A DNA stretch of 64,000 bases from Rhodobacter sp. (GCA_020637595.1 JACKKE010000016.1:8674-72673); one strand, 5' to 3'; counted from the stretch's first letter, positions 1-8,637 are shown. Numbers and translations are program-made. The notes: generated by a model not told the origin, from the letters alone.

Positions 1-31
1 GAACGATCTGGCCGATGCGAAAGGGTTTCAT
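1..31 (-). CDS. N-terminal fragment, possible maleate isomerase / Asp-Glu racemase family protein
   Basis: Only the first ten codons lie in the window and read MKPFRIGQIV; the rest runs off the left edge. The ATG overlaps the stop of the upstream thioesterase gene in an ATGA arrangement, so the two are translationally coupled. The opening resembles what I recall as the usual start of maleate cis-trans isomerase / arylmalonate decarboxylase-type proteins (a GQIVPSSN-like first strand). Ten residues cannot prove the family. If correct, it would fit a gentisate-type pathway whose maleylpyruvate hydrolysis yields maleate. Confidence 0.35.
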   Translation of the reverse strand, partial: MKPFRIGQIV

Positions 32-525
32 GCGGGAACCTCGGTTGTGAACGGATGGGCGCGGGCATAGGCGGCCGCGCGATGCTGCAGGGGGGATGGC
101 AGGGGAACCGCCTGGCGCGACGTCAGGTCGACGACCACCGGCGAGAGGCGGGCGCGAAACGCCGGGCGGCCGTCGTCGGCCCGCCGGGCAGCGATGTGCA
201 GATCAAAGCTGCGGCTGCGGATCTCGCCGACCTGCAGCACCATGTCGAAGCGGTCTTCGACAGCCAGCGGCGCGCGGAAATCCAGTTCGACGCCGCGCAC
301 CGGGAAATCCACGCCCAGCGCCCGTTTCGCGTGATGCAGGTCGCCGCCCAGCATCTGCCCCAGGAACCCCTCATAGGCCGACACGGCAAAGTCGAGGAAC
401 CGCGGCGTATAGACGATGCCGGCGGGATCGCAGTCGCCCCAGCGGACGGTGCGGCGGATCACCAGCGGCGCGGTGCCGCGGATTTCCTCGATCGTCGCCA
501 CGCCGCCTTCGGGCCAGCCGGTCAT
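28..525 (-). CDS. 4-hydroxybenzoyl-CoA thioesterase-family (hot-dog) acyl-CoA thioesterase
   Basis: A 165-residue single hot-dog-domain protein, expected to hydrolyse an aryl-CoA to the free acid in the cytoplasm. Residues 29-42 carry the 4HBT signature WGDCDPAGIVYTPR; Asp33 aligns with the catalytic Asp17 of the Pseudomonas enzyme. Its ATG overlaps the stop of the FAD hydroxylase gene by 4 bp, and its own stop overlaps the next ATG, so it is part of a tightly coupled operon with the hydroxylase and ligase. The context suggests it releases the hydroxylated aryl acid, for example gentisate from gentisyl-CoA. The substrate is inferred from the neighbours. Confidence 0.85.
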   Translation of the reverse strand: MTGWPEGGVATIEEIRGTAPLVIRRTVRWGDCDPAGIVYTPRFLDFAVSAYEGFLGQMLGGDLHHAKRALGVDFPVRGVELDFRAPLAVEDRFDMVLQVGEIRSRSFDLHIAARRADDGRPAFRARLSPVVVDLTSRQAVPLPSPLQHRAAAYARAHPFTTEVPA

Positions 526-1664
526 GCCGCGCCCGCCTGCTCGGCCCGGTAGTCCGCCATGAAGCGCGGATAGAGGCTGGCGACGCGGTCGGCGTCCACC
601 CGGCTGGTGCGGGTCAGGTAGCCAAAGGCGAAATCGCGAGGGCTGCGGGCCGCGGCCATGTGGCGGGCCATGTCCTCATACCACATGTAGCTCTGCCGGG
701 CGGCCTCGGTCAGGCGGTCGGTGTCGCGGCGGGTGGTGACATACTGTGGCAACGCCCGCGCCACATCGCCCTGCTGCAACGCCAGCGCGTCGATCAGGGC
801 AATCGCGTCTTCCATCGCGATCCGGGTGCCCGAGCCGATCGAGAAATGCGCCCGTCTGAGGGCATCGCCGATCAGCACCCGGTGGCCATGCGTCCAGTTG
901 GCGTTACGGATCGGCACGAAATTGCGCCATTCCGACTTGTTCGACACCAGCGGCTGACCCTTGAGATCCTGCGCGAACAACTGCTGCGAGAACGCCATCC
1001 GCTGGTCGTCGTTCATCGCGTCAAAGCCACAGCCCTGCCAGGCGCCGCGGTCGCATTCCATCACCACGGTGCACATCGTGCTGGTATAAGGGTAGTAATG
1101 CGCGACAAAGGCCCCGCCCGGCGCATCGCGAAAGCTCAGCGTCGGCCGGTCATGGGTCATCCTCGCGCCATACCAGGCAAAGGCATTCGACAGCAGGCCC
1201 TTTTCGGTGCCGAACGCCCCGGCATAGCGTTCGCGCAGCGTCGAGTTCGCCCCATCGGCGCCGACCACCAGGTCGGCATCCTCGACCGTGGCCGGATCGG
1301 TGATGTCGGCGTTGTGGATCACCGTGACGCCCGCCTCGGCGCAGAGCCCCTGCAGCACGCGCAGCAGTTCCAGCCGTTCGACCGCCCCGCCGTAATCCGG
1401 CCCGTGGATGGTGACCGCCTGACCGTTCAGAACGATGTCCTGATTGCTCAGGTGCTTGGTGATGCGCTGGATGCGGCGGAAACTCTCGGCGTCGGCCGCT
1501 TCGAGCCGCAGCAGGCCGGCATCGGCCAGAACGACACCAAAGCCAAAGGTCGCATCCGGGGCGTTGCGCTCGAACACGTTGACCTCGACATCGCCGAGGC
1601 GCTTGCGGGCAAGATAGGCAAAATACAGACCCGACGGGCCGCCGCCGATGACGTTGATTTTCAT
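522..1664 (-). CDS. FAD-dependent aryl-CoA monooxygenase (salicylyl-CoA 5-hydroxylase-like)
   Basis: A 380-residue group A flavoprotein monooxygenase. It has the N-terminal dinucleotide-binding motif GGGPSGLYFA, a mid-protein VVGADGANS (DG motif) and a C-terminal VLIGDAL FAD-ribityl motif. It resembles the monooxygenase half of 2-aminobenzoyl-CoA monooxygenase and the salicylyl-CoA 5-hydroxylases, but is a stand-alone domain. I chose the ATG giving MKINVIGG because GGAG lies 6 bp upstream and family members begin there; an in-frame ATG five codons earlier overlaps the SD. It lies between an aryl-AMP ligase and a thioesterase, which suggests activation, ring hydroxylation and CoA removal. A TTGA-N7-TCAA dyad covers its ribosome-binding site. 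Confidence 0.85.
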   Translation of the reverse strand: MKINVIGGGPSGLYFAYLARKRLGDVEVNVFERNAPDATFGFGVVLADAGLLRLEAADAESFRRIQRITKHLSNQDIVLNGQAVTIHGPDYGGAVERLELLRVLQGLCAEAGVTVIHNADITDPATVEDADLVVGADGANSTLRERYAGAFGTEKGLLSNAFAWYGARMTHDRPTLSFRDAPGGAFVAHYYPYTSTMCTVVMECDRGAWQGCGFDAMNDDQRMAFSQQLFAQDLKGQPLVSNKSEWRNFVPIRNANWTHGHRVLIGDALRRAHFSIGSGTRIAMEDAIALIDALALQQGDVARALPQYVTTRRDTDRLTEAARQSYMWYEDMARHMAAARSPRDFAFGYLTRTSRVDADRVASLYPRFMADYRAEQAGAA

Positions 1665-1679
1665 TTGATACTCCATCAA
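1665..1679. promoter_or_regulatory. Putative operator, TTGA-N7-TCAA dyad (copy 1)
   Basis: TTGA at 1665-1668 and TCAA at 1676-1679 form a dyad with 7-bp spacing, followed by TTAA. The same arrangement occurs at 4692-4706; over a 20-bp comparison 15 bases agree, including TTGATA and TCAATTAA. It lies between the ligase and hydroxylase genes and includes the hydroxylase SD, so bound protein could affect internal transcription or translation. The regulator is unknown. Confidence 0.45.
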
Positions 1680-1713
1680 TTAATGCGCGCAAGCAGCCCG
1701 CAAAACCGGGGCG

Positions 1714-3387
1714 TCAGACCGCCGCCGCGTGCTCCTCGGCGTTCAGGATGTCGGCGATCCGACGGCGCAGCACGGCCTTGTCCAGCTTGCCGACCTTGGT
1801 CAGCGGCAGCGCGTCGATCGGTTCGATCCGCTCGGGCCATTTGAACACCGCCAGTCCGCGCGCCTTGAGGAACGCACCCAGACCGGCGACATCCGGCAGG
1901 GTCTGCCCGGCCCCGGCAACGGCGAACAGACAGATCTTTTCGCCATGCGTGGGCGAGGGCATGCCGACCACGGCGACGTCGCTGAACGCCGGATGCGCCA
2001 TCACCGCGCGCTCGACTTCCTCGCAATTGACCTTCTCGCCGGCGCGATCCACGACATCCTTGATCCGCCCTTCGAAGGAATAGTAACCCACCCCGCCAAT
2101 CCGGTGGCAGCGCATCAGATCGCCCGAGCGATAGAACCCGTCGCGGGTAAAGGCGACGGCGTTGCGGTCGGGTGCGTTGTAATACCCGCGGATCGTGTAG
2201 GGTCCGCGCACCGCCAGTTCACCGATCTCGCCGTCGCGCACCTCGGTTCCGGTGCCGGGGTCCAGCAACCGGACCTCGTCGAACTCCGAGATCGGGCAGC
2301 CGCAGGTCTCGAAGCGGATCTGTTCGCTGTCGCCGTCGCGGGTGAACATGATTACCCCCTCGGTCATGCCGAAAAGATGGTGCCCAGGCACACCCATCGA
2401 CCGGGTGACCACCTCGGCCGCATCGGTCGAGAAGATCTCGCGCAGCCCCTCGGTGGTGATGCGGCCGGCGGCGATCTCGTCCTTCATGCGCATGACGATC
2501 GGTTTCGCCGCGCCGACGACGGTCGGCTTCAGCCGGTTGTGCAGGGTGCGGATCGCCGCCGCGTCGACCCCGGTCGTGGCGATCACCGCCCCGCCCGACA
2601 TCAGGAAAGGCCCCCAGCCGCAGCCCATGTTCAGGTTATGCGCGAAGGGCATCGGCACAAAGATGCGGTCCTCGGCGGTCCAGCCCTTGAAGGCCATCAC
2701 CTGCCGCATGTTGTAGAGGTATTCGGCGTTCATCCGCGGGATGATCTTGGGCACATCGGTGGTGCCGCCGGACAGCTGGAACGCCGCCACCTGCCAGGGA
2801 TCCTGCACCACGGCAGAGAGCCGCGCGCGCGCCGCCGCCAGGTCGCCGCGCTGCAGGGACGCCATGTCGACCACCCCGCCCGCTGCTGCGCCCCGGGTCG
2901 ATACGATCAACTCCAACCCCGGAACCGTGCCCTGCATCGCGCGGGCGAATCCCGCAAAGTCGAACTTCGGCGCATCGGATTCGATGAAATGCGCGCGCGC
3001 CCCGCCAAAAGCCGCAAGATAGCCGATCTCGGCCTCGCGGTGCAGCGCAAGGGCGCAGATCGGGATGATCGCAGCCTTCCAGCACGCCAGGAAGGCCAGC
3101 AACGTCTCGGGGGCATTGGTCAGCTGAAAGATCACCCGGTCCAGGGGCCTCAGGCCCAGATCCAGCAAGCCGGCGGCGATCAGATCGGTGGCCGCGTCGA
3201 GTTCGGCATAGCTCATCGCCCCCTCGAGCGACAGGATCGCCGGGCGGTCGGCATGGAGCGCCGCGGCCTCGCGGAACCCCTCAGCCAACGTCTGTGGCCT
3301 GAGGCCACCCGGCGCCGACCAGCGGCGCAGGCTTTCGGCCGGTGGATAGACGACACCCGGGATCAGGATGTGTGGCGAATAAGGCAT
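1714..3387 (-). CDS. Aryl acid AMP ligase / aryl-CoA ligase (DhbE-like)
   Basis: A 557-residue ANL-superfamily adenylating enzyme. Core motif A3 appears as LSGGTTDVPKIIPR (about residues 205-218), A5 as FGMTEGV, A7 as YRSGDL and A10 as PLTKVGKLDK near the end, whose Lys is the adenylation lysine. The SGGTT...KIIPR and FGM(A/T)EG spellings are typical of the 2,3-dihydroxybenzoate/salicylate-AMP ligase branch rather than fatty acyl ligases. No carrier-protein domain follows and no siderophore genes are nearby. A catabolic role, activating an aromatic acid to its CoA ester for the adjacent hydroxylase, is therefore more likely than siderophore synthesis. The 49-bp gap to the hydroxylase gene contains dyad copy 1. 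Confidence 0.85.
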   Translation of the reverse strand: MPYSPHILIPGVVYPPAESLRRWSAPGGLRPQTLAEGFREAAALHADRPAILSLEGAMSYAELDAATDLIAAGLLDLGLRPLDRVIFQLTNAPETLLAFLACWKAAIIPICALALHREAEIGYLAAFGGARAHFIESDAPKFDFAGFARAMQGTVPGLELIVSTRGAAAGGVVDMASLQRGDLAAARARLSAVVQDPWQVAAFQLSGGTTDVPKIIPRMNAEYLYNMRQVMAFKGWTAEDRIFVPMPFAHNLNMGCGWGPFLMSGGAVIATTGVDAAAIRTLHNRLKPTVVGAAKPIVMRMKDEIAAGRITTEGLREIFSTDAAEVVTRSMGVPGHHLFGMTEGVIMFTRDGDSEQIRFETCGCPISEFDEVRLLDPGTGTEVRDGEIGELAVRGPYTIRGYYNAPDRNAVAFTRDGFYRSGDLMRCHRIGGVGYYSFEGRIKDVVDRAGEKVNCEEVERAVMAHPAFSDVAVVGMPSPTHGEKICLFAVAGAGQTLPDVAGLGAFLKARGLAVFKWPERIEPIDALPLTKVGKLDKAVLRRRIADILNAEEHAAAV

Positions 3388-3408
3388 GTCGGTCCTCCCT
3401 TGTGCCGG

Positions 3409-4653
3409 TCAGGCCAGCAGACGGTCTTGCAGCCAGTCGCGGATCGCCGCGCCGGCCAGTGCCTGCCCGCTGGGCTCGCCCGGGGTCAGCGGCTGGCCGT
3501 GGTGGGTGCCACGGATCGCCACGCAGGCTTTGTCGGCAGCCCCCAGCGCCGCAACGATGGCGTCGAGTTCTGCCGGAAAGACGCAGGCATCGGCGGTGAA
3601 CCGGATCACCAGGCAGGGCTGCGTAATCGCCGGCGCGCAGCGCACCACGCTGGCCCGCGACGACAGGCCCGACCAGGTCGACAGCCAGCTTTCCGGCGTG
3701 CAGACCTTGCCGAACCCCACGCCGTTCATGTTGGTCTTGAACGGGTCGGTGCCCCATAGCGAACCCAGGCTCCGGTCGGTCGGATCCAGCGTCAGATCCC
3801 AGTTGCGCAGGTCCGCATCGGTGCGGGGCACGGTGAAGATCTGCTGCCAGCCCGCCGCCAGCCGCTCGGCCATGCTGCCGGTGCCGGCCTTCAGCGCCTT
3901 TCGCGCCGCTGCGCGCTCCGCCAGCATGGCCTGCGCCGCCGCGTCGATCCGCGCCACACGGGCACGCTGGCCCGCCCGATAGCGGCTCACGAAATCCGGG
4001 GCATAGCGCGCGCCGTCTGCGGCAAAGCCGTTCTCGACCGAAAAGGGAAACAGCGCCGGATCGACCGACAGCGGATCGCCCTCGTCGGTGACCGACGGGT
4101 CCAGGGCGTTCATCAGCAGCAGCCCCTGCCCGGGGTGCGGCGCGACCAAGATCACCAGGTCCGGGCGCGCCAGAGAGGCCTCGGACAGCTTGACCGGGCG
4201 CCCGGCCGGGGTTCTGGTGGCGCGCTCGGCCGCAGGCAGGTTCGCCTGCTCGGTGTAATAGGCATAAAGACCGCCGCCACCCGAATTGCCGACCAGCACG
4301 ATCTGCTCATAGCCGCGATCCTTCAGGAACGCCGTTCCCGCATCGACGTCGAGCACCGCCAGCTCGTGCTCCAGCCGCAGGTCGTTGCCGGCGGCGCGCG
4401 ATCCCTGAACCCAGACCGCCGCACCGGCGTCGAGCAGCTCGGGGACCAGATAGTGCGTCGCCAGGATCTCGCGCGGGTGCATCAGGCAGCAGACCGCGCG
4501 TTCTCCGCCCCGACGATACAGGTATCCGGTGACATTCGCGCCATCGACCGTCGTCAACGTATGCACCGAGGCGCGCATGTCCGACGGCAGGCGGGCCTCG
4601 TCCCATTGGGCGCCCCGCAGCCCGGCCAGGGGGCGGAATTCGATTTTCGACAT
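3409..4653 (-). CDS. Alpha/beta-hydrolase family protein, substrate unknown
   Basis: A 414-residue protein with the alpha/beta-hydrolase nucleophile elbow GNSGGG (Gly-x-Ser-x-Gly), preceded by strand residues EQIVLV, and a C-terminal IRGTHHGQ segment that could supply the catalytic His. The open frame reaches further upstream, but the second ATG of an ATGATG pair has GGAG 6 bp upstream and gives MSKIEF, so I start there. It is the promoter-proximal gene of the aryl-CoA operon (22 bp before the ligase). It could hydrolyse an aromatic ester or amide to feed the ligase; the sequence does not show the substrate. Confidence 0.7.
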   Translation of the reverse strand: MSKIEFRPLAGLRGAQWDEARLPSDMRASVHTLTTVDGANVTGYLYRRGGERAVCCLMHPREILATHYLVPELLDAGAAVWVQGSRAAGNDLRLEHELAVLDVDAGTAFLKDRGYEQIVLVGNSGGGGLYAYYTEQANLPAAERATRTPAGRPVKLSEASLARPDLVILVAPHPGQGLLLMNALDPSVTDEGDPLSVDPALFPFSVENGFAADGARYAPDFVSRYRAGQRARVARIDAAAQAMLAERAAARKALKAGTGSMAERLAAGWQQIFTVPRTDADLRNWDLTLDPTDRSLGSLWGTDPFKTNMNGVGFGKVCTPESWLSTWSGLSSRASVVRCAPAITQPCLVIRFTADACVFPAELDAIVAALGAADKACVAIRGTHHGQPLTPGEPSGQALAGAAIRDWLQDRLLA

Positions 4654-4691
4654 CATCTTCTCCGTCAGCTTGGCCCGACGATGCCGATTTA

Positions 4692-4706
4692 TTGATATGC
4701 TGTCAA
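4692..4706. promoter_or_regulatory. Putative operator, TTGA-N7-TCAA dyad (copy 2) in operon promoter region
   Basis: TTGA (4692-4695) and TCAA (4703-4706) with 7-bp spacing, flanked by an AT-rich stretch unusual for this DNA. It lies about 40 bp upstream of the hydrolase start, where a promoter for the minus-strand aryl-CoA operon is expected. It shares TTGATA...TCAATTAA with copy 1 in the same orientation, which argues for a real binding site. Confidence 0.5.
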
Positions 4707-4847
4707 TTAAAAAACAAACCCCTGCCCCGCATGTTTTTCCACCTCGCATGCAGGTATGCAAAAGCCCCCTGAGGCGGCGGCCCCCGGTCAGACAAGACCT
4801 TCAGACGGCTCAAGATTTCGGTTAACGCGCAGGCGCCGGGGCGCGCC

Positions 4848-5780
4848 TCAGAGGCCCGTCAGCAGCGACAACACCAGGCTGACGCTGACAAAGGACAATC
4901 CTGTCGCCACCACCAGCGCGGTCGAGGTCACCGCCCCCAGACCAAAGGATGCCGCCAGAATCGGGTAGATCGTCAGCATCGGCACGGCGGCGAACAGGAT
5001 GCCGACCGGGATCAGGGCTGCGGGCACGCCGGGCACCAGGAACAGCGCCGCGGTCACCAGCAGCGGGTGCAGCACCAGCTTGCCCAGCGTGATCGCCGTG
5101 GTGCGCCGCCAGTGGCCGCTCAGCGACAGCCGCGCCACGGTGCCGCCGATCACGAACAGCGCCACCGGCGAGGCCGCCGAGGCAATCGTGGTCGCGGTGC
5201 GGCCCAGCGCCTCGGGCACCGCGACCCCCGACAGGCGCACCGCCAGCGAGACCGCAACGGCGATGATCAGCGGGTTCTTGACGATGCGCAGGACCGCGCT
5301 GCGCAGCAGGGTTCCCCGCTGCCCGGTATGACCCGCAATCCCCGCGGCAACCGTCGGCAGCGGCAGGGTCACGGCGTTCTCGATGGTCATCGTCATGGCA
5401 AAGACCACCGCCGCGTCGTGGCCAAAGAACAGGCTGCCGATCGGAAAGCCCATGAACCCGCTGTTCGAGTTCGACATCCCCATCGCCAGGATCCACGAAT
5501 CGGCCGCCGACTGGCGCAGAAACAGCCGCACCGCAGCAAAGCCGATCAGCATCGTCGCCAGCGATCCCCCCAGATAGGCCGCCATGAAGGCCGCGTTCAG
5601 TCCGCCCTCGCCGCGCGGCATGGCAATGGCGGAAAAGATCAGCGCGATCAGCGCGATCTTCAGCGCGAACTGACTAAGCCCCTGGACATGCGCGGCGTCG
5701 AAATAGCCCCAGCGCACCGCGGCAAAGCCGATCACGATCATCAGATAGATCGGCAGGGTGGTGAGGAAAACGTCCAGCAT
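4848..5780 (-). CDS. AEC-family transporter (auxin efflux carrier / malonate-transporter type)
   Basis: A 310-residue polytopic inner-membrane protein with about ten hydrophobic segments split into two halves of five, as in the AEC family. The conserved SNSGFMGFPIG segment (about residues 103-113) lies at the end of the first half, where AEC proteins carry a helix-breaking N-S/T-G-F-hG-h-P motif. AEC carriers move organic anions such as malonate. Its position upstream of the aryl-CoA operon on the same strand makes an acid transporter for that pathway plausible, but a separate promoter region lies between them. Confidence 0.85.
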   Translation of the reverse strand: MLDVFLTTLPIYLMIVIGFAAVRWGYFDAAHVQGLSQFALKIALIALIFSAIAMPRGEGGLNAAFMAAYLGGSLATMLIGFAAVRLFLRQSAADSWILAMGMSNSNSGFMGFPIGSLFFGHDAAVVFAMTMTIENAVTLPLPTVAAGIAGHTGQRGTLLRSAVLRIVKNPLIIAVAVSLAVRLSGVAVPEALGRTATTIASAASPVALFVIGGTVARLSLSGHWRRTTAITLGKLVLHPLLVTAALFLVPGVPAALIPVGILFAAVPMLTIYPILAASFGLGAVTSTALVVATGLSFVSVSLVLSLLTGL

Positions 5781-5922
5781 CGCGGGCCTCTTTGCGGTCG
5801 ATGCGCCCCGTTAACACGTTCAGCAACCGAGGCGAACCCCTCGTGCCGGCAATTGACGGCCCCCGGCCCCCCGGCTATCCGCAGGCAAGGGCCAGGACCG
5901 GCCCGGTCCTGAGGGGATCGCC

Positions 5923-6675
5923 GTGGATCTGCTGACCCAATTCCTGCCTGCCGCCTTGTCCCCGACCGTGGCCTTGATCCTGCTCGCCACCAGCATGGCG
6001 GGATCCTTTATCACCATCTCGTTCGGGATCGGCGGCGGCGGACTGCTGCTGGCGGTGATGGCCACATTGCTGCCGCCGGTGGCGCTGGTGCCGGTGCATG
6101 GCGTGGTGCAGTTCGGATCGAACGCCGGGCGCACGGCAATGATGGCCCGGCATATCCAGTGGTGGGCGATGGGCTGGTTCGTCGCCGGCATCGTGACCGG
6201 GATCGTCGTCGGCGCCTTCGTCGTCATCGACATCCCGCCCGCCGTCGTGCAGATCGGCGTCGGCCTGTTCCTGATCTGGACGATTTTTGCCCGCACCCCG
6301 GCCTGGATGCGCCGCTGGCCCTTTGTGACCGGCACGCTGACCAGCGTCCTGTCGATGTTTTTCGGCGCCTCCGGCCCCTTCGTGGCGACCTATGTCAAAT
6401 CGCTGAACCTCGGGCGGCACCAGCATGTCGGCACGATGGCCGCGCTGCTGTCGCTGCAGCACCTGCTGAAAACCGTGGCCTTTGGCGTGCTGGGCTTTGC
6501 CTATGCCGCCTGGGCGCCGTTCATTGCAGCAATGATCCTGGCCGGGCTGGTCGGCACCTGGATCGGCAAGACCGTGCTGAACAAGATGACCGATGCGCGG
6601 TTCAAGACCGCACTCGACGTGATCCTGTTCCTGATCGCCGCCCGCCTCGTCTGGGCCGGCCTGACAACGCTCTGA
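5923..6675 (+). CDS. TauE/SafE-family membrane transporter (sulfite exporter-like)
   Basis: A 250-residue protein with seven to eight hydrophobic segments and two internally similar halves, typical of the TauE/SafE (DUF81) family. It has the glycine-rich SFGIGGGG loop after the first helix and the FFGASGPFVATYVK loop opening the second half. It starts at GTG with GAGGGG 6 bp upstream. It is divergent from the AEC gene, with about 140 bp between them for two promoters. The family exports sulfite or organosulfonates, but many members are uncharacterised; nothing nearby fixes the substrate. Confidence 0.85.
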   Translation: MDLLTQFLPAALSPTVALILLATSMAGSFITISFGIGGGGLLLAVMATLLPPVALVPVHGVVQFGSNAGRTAMMARHIQWWAMGWFVAGIVTGIVVGAFVVIDIPPAVVQIGVGLFLIWTIFARTPAWMRRWPFVTGTLTSVLSMFFGASGPFVATYVKSLNLGRHQHVGTMAALLSLQHLLKTVAFGVLGFAYAAWAPFIAAMILAGLVGTWIGKTVLNKMTDARFKTALDVILFLIAARLVWAGLTTL

Positions 6676-6681
6676 CGCCTC

Positions 6682-7341
6682 TCAGGCCAGGGATTTGGCG
6701 AGGAAGGCATCGGTGCGCTGATAGGCCAGTTCGGTCGCCGCGGCGTCATAGATCGCCGGTCGCTCCTCATTGGCAAAGGCGTGGCCGGCTTCATACACGT
6801 TGATCTCGAAATTCGGATAGGCCGCCTTGACCTGATCCAGCACCGCGGGCGGCGTGTGGTCGTCGTGGCTGCCGAAATGGCCCTGCATCGGCACCGGCAG
6901 CGGCCGGTCCAGAAACGCCTGCAGCCGCGTGCCATAAAACGACACCCCGCAGGCCACGCCGCAGCTCTGCGCCGCGCGCAGGGCCAGCCCGCCACCCCAG
7001 CAATAACCCATCACCGCCACCTTGCCGCCCCGCGCGGCCAGCGCCTTCACCGTCGCATCGACATCCAGGATCGCCGTGTCGATATCGGCCCCGACCATCA
7101 GCGCCCGCGCATCGGCGATGTTGTCAAAGGCCACCACCGCGCCCCGGCGCTGCCGGTCAAACAGCGCCGGGATCGCCACGTCATAGCCCTGCGCCGCATA
7201 ACGCGCCGCCACCGCCTTGAGCTGGTCGGTCACACCAAAGATTTCCTGCAGGATCACCAGCCCGCCCCGGCGCGCGCCCTCGGCCTCGTGCAGCCAGCAG
7301 TCAAAGCTGTGGCCATCGGCGGCGGTCAGGGTGATGAACAT
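6682..7341 (-). CDS. Dienelactone hydrolase family protein
   Basis: A 219-residue cytoplasmic alpha/beta-hydrolase of the DLH family. The nucleophile is Cys114 in MGYCWGGG, with Asp160/161 in GSHDDHTPP and His187 in YEAGHAFA completing the Cys-Asp-His triad; Glu33 in LQEIFG is the usual DLH gate residue. Length and motif spacing are normal. It stands convergent to the TauE-like gene and next to pobA, suggesting a role in aromatic degradation. However, DLH paralogues of this kind are common and often uncharacterised, so the lactone substrate is uncertain. Confidence 0.85.
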   Translation of the reverse strand: MFITLTAADGHSFDCWLHEAEGARRGGLVILQEIFGVTDQLKAVAARYAAQGYDVAIPALFDRQRRGAVVAFDNIADARALMVGADIDTAILDVDATVKALAARGGKVAVMGYCWGGGLALRAAQSCGVACGVSFYGTRLQAFLDRPLPVPMQGHFGSHDDHTPPAVLDQVKAAYPNFEINVYEAGHAFANEERPAIYDAAATELAYQRTDAFLAKSLA

Positions 7342-7413
7342 GGGCGCTCTCCGCGGTTGGGGGTTTGCAGCATTCTGCGCATGACGCCGCCCCGCGCAAG
7401 ACCAGAAGCGAAA

Positions 7414-7440
7414 CGGCCGGCCCCCAGAGGAGACCGGCCG
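7414..7440 (-). terminator. GC-rich inverted repeat downstream of pobA
   Basis: CGGCCGG (7414-7420) pairs perfectly with CCGGCCG (7434-7440) around a 13-base loop, just beyond the pobA stop. On the minus strand the stem is followed by TTTCGCTTCT, a weak U-tract, so it may act as a terminator or mRNA-stabilising hairpin. Confidence 0.45.
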
Positions 7441-7461
7441 CCCTGACTGCCTGCGCCGTGA

Positions 7462-8637
7462 TCAGAACGGCAGGCCGACGTAGTTTTCAGCCAGCGAGCT
7501 GAGCGCCGCTTCGGAGCTGAAGAGATACTCCAGATCCGTCTGCTGCAGCTTCTGGTCATAGGGGATCGAGTCGGGGAAGGTATGCAGCAGCGTGGTCATC
7601 CACCAGCTGAACCGCTGCGCCTTCCAGACCCGCGCCAGCGCCTTTTGCGAGTAGCTGTCCAGCCCGCTGTCGTCGCCGTTCAGATAGTGCCCCACCATCG
7701 CATGATAGAGATAGTAGATATCCGACGCAGCCGAGTTCAGCCCGCGCGCCCCGGTCGGCGGCACGATATGCGCCGCGTCGCCCGCCAGGAACAGATTGCC
7801 ATAGCGCATCGGCTCGGCCACGAAGGAGCGCAGCGGTGCGATCGACTTCTCGATCGACGGGCCGGTTTCCAGCCGCGCCGCAACCTCTTCGGGCAGGCGC
7901 TTTTTCAGCTCGTCCCAGAAGGCCTCGTCCGACCAGTCCTCGACCGTATCGGTCAGCGGCACCTGGATGTAATACCGGCTCAGCACCTGGCTGCGCAGCG
8001 AGCACAGGGCAAAACCGCGCTCGTTCCGGGCATAGATCAGCTCGGGGTTCACCGGCTTGGTGCGGCTCAACACCCCCAGCCAGCCAAAGGGATAGACCTT
8101 TTCGTATTCCTTCAGCACATCCTTGGGGATCGCCTTGCGCGAGGGGCCGTGGAACCCGTCGGCGCCAATCACATAGTCGCAGTCGATGCGCACGACCTCG
8201 TCACCGTCGCGATACGTGACATAGGGCGGGGTCGATTCGTTGAGGTTGTGCAGCGCCACATCCTCGACGTTGTGAATGACCTTGCCGTTCATCTTGTCGC
8301 GCGCCTCGTAGAGGTCGCGGGTCAGTTCGGTCTGGCCATAGACCACCACAGACGAGCCGCCCGAATACTTGTGCAGGTCCACCCGCTTCAGGTCACCGTT
8401 GTCCGAAATCTCGAACCCGTCGTGGATCTCGCCCTCGCGATCCATGCGCTCACCGCACTGCGCCTCGCGCATCAGCTCGGCGAAGCCGTGCTCCAGGACT
8501 CCGGCACGGATCCGGCCCAGAACGTATTCCCGGCTGTGCTTTTCCAGCACGACGGTGTCGATGCCCTTGAGATGCAGAAGCTGGCTCAGCATCAGCCCCG
8601 AGGGGCCACCGCCGATGATGCAGACCTGGGTTTTCAT
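7462..8637 (-). CDS. pobA: 4-hydroxybenzoate 3-monooxygenase (PobA)
   Basis: A 391-residue group A FAD monooxygenase converting 4-hydroxybenzoate to protocatechuate with NAD(P)H. It shows GGGPSGLMLS (residues 9-18), the family-typical RIRAGVLEHG region (42-51), DYVIGADGFHG with the DG motif, and AGDAAHIVPPTGARGLN at the second FAD site. The substrate-binding residues around Tyr/Ser in PFGWLGVL and YYIQVPL are in place. Length matches characterised PobA. It is divergent from the AraC-type regulator pobR across about 108 bp. The downstream protocatechuate genes are not in this window. Confidence 0.95.
   Translation of the reverse strand: MKTQVCIIGGGPSGLMLSQLLHLKGIDTVVLEKHSREYVLGRIRAGVLEHGFAELMREAQCGERMDREGEIHDGFEISDNGDLKRVDLHKYSGGSSVVVYGQTELTRDLYEARDKMNGKVIHNVEDVALHNLNESTPPYVTYRDGDEVVRIDCDYVIGADGFHGPSRKAIPKDVLKEYEKVYPFGWLGVLSRTKPVNPELIYARNERGFALCSLRSQVLSRYYIQVPLTDTVEDWSDEAFWDELKKRLPEEVAARLETGPSIEKSIAPLRSFVAEPMRYGNLFLAGDAAHIVPPTGARGLNSAASDIYYLYHAMVGHYLNGDDSGLDSYSQKALARVWKAQRFSWWMTTLLHTFPDSIPYDQKLQQTDLEYLFSSEAALSSLAENYVGLPF

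Noticed and set aside
1729..3759. A 676-codon open frame on the plus strand
   Set aside because: It is antisense to the ligase and hydrolase genes. Its translation is Arg/Ala/His-rich with no motifs, as expected for a high-GC shadow frame.
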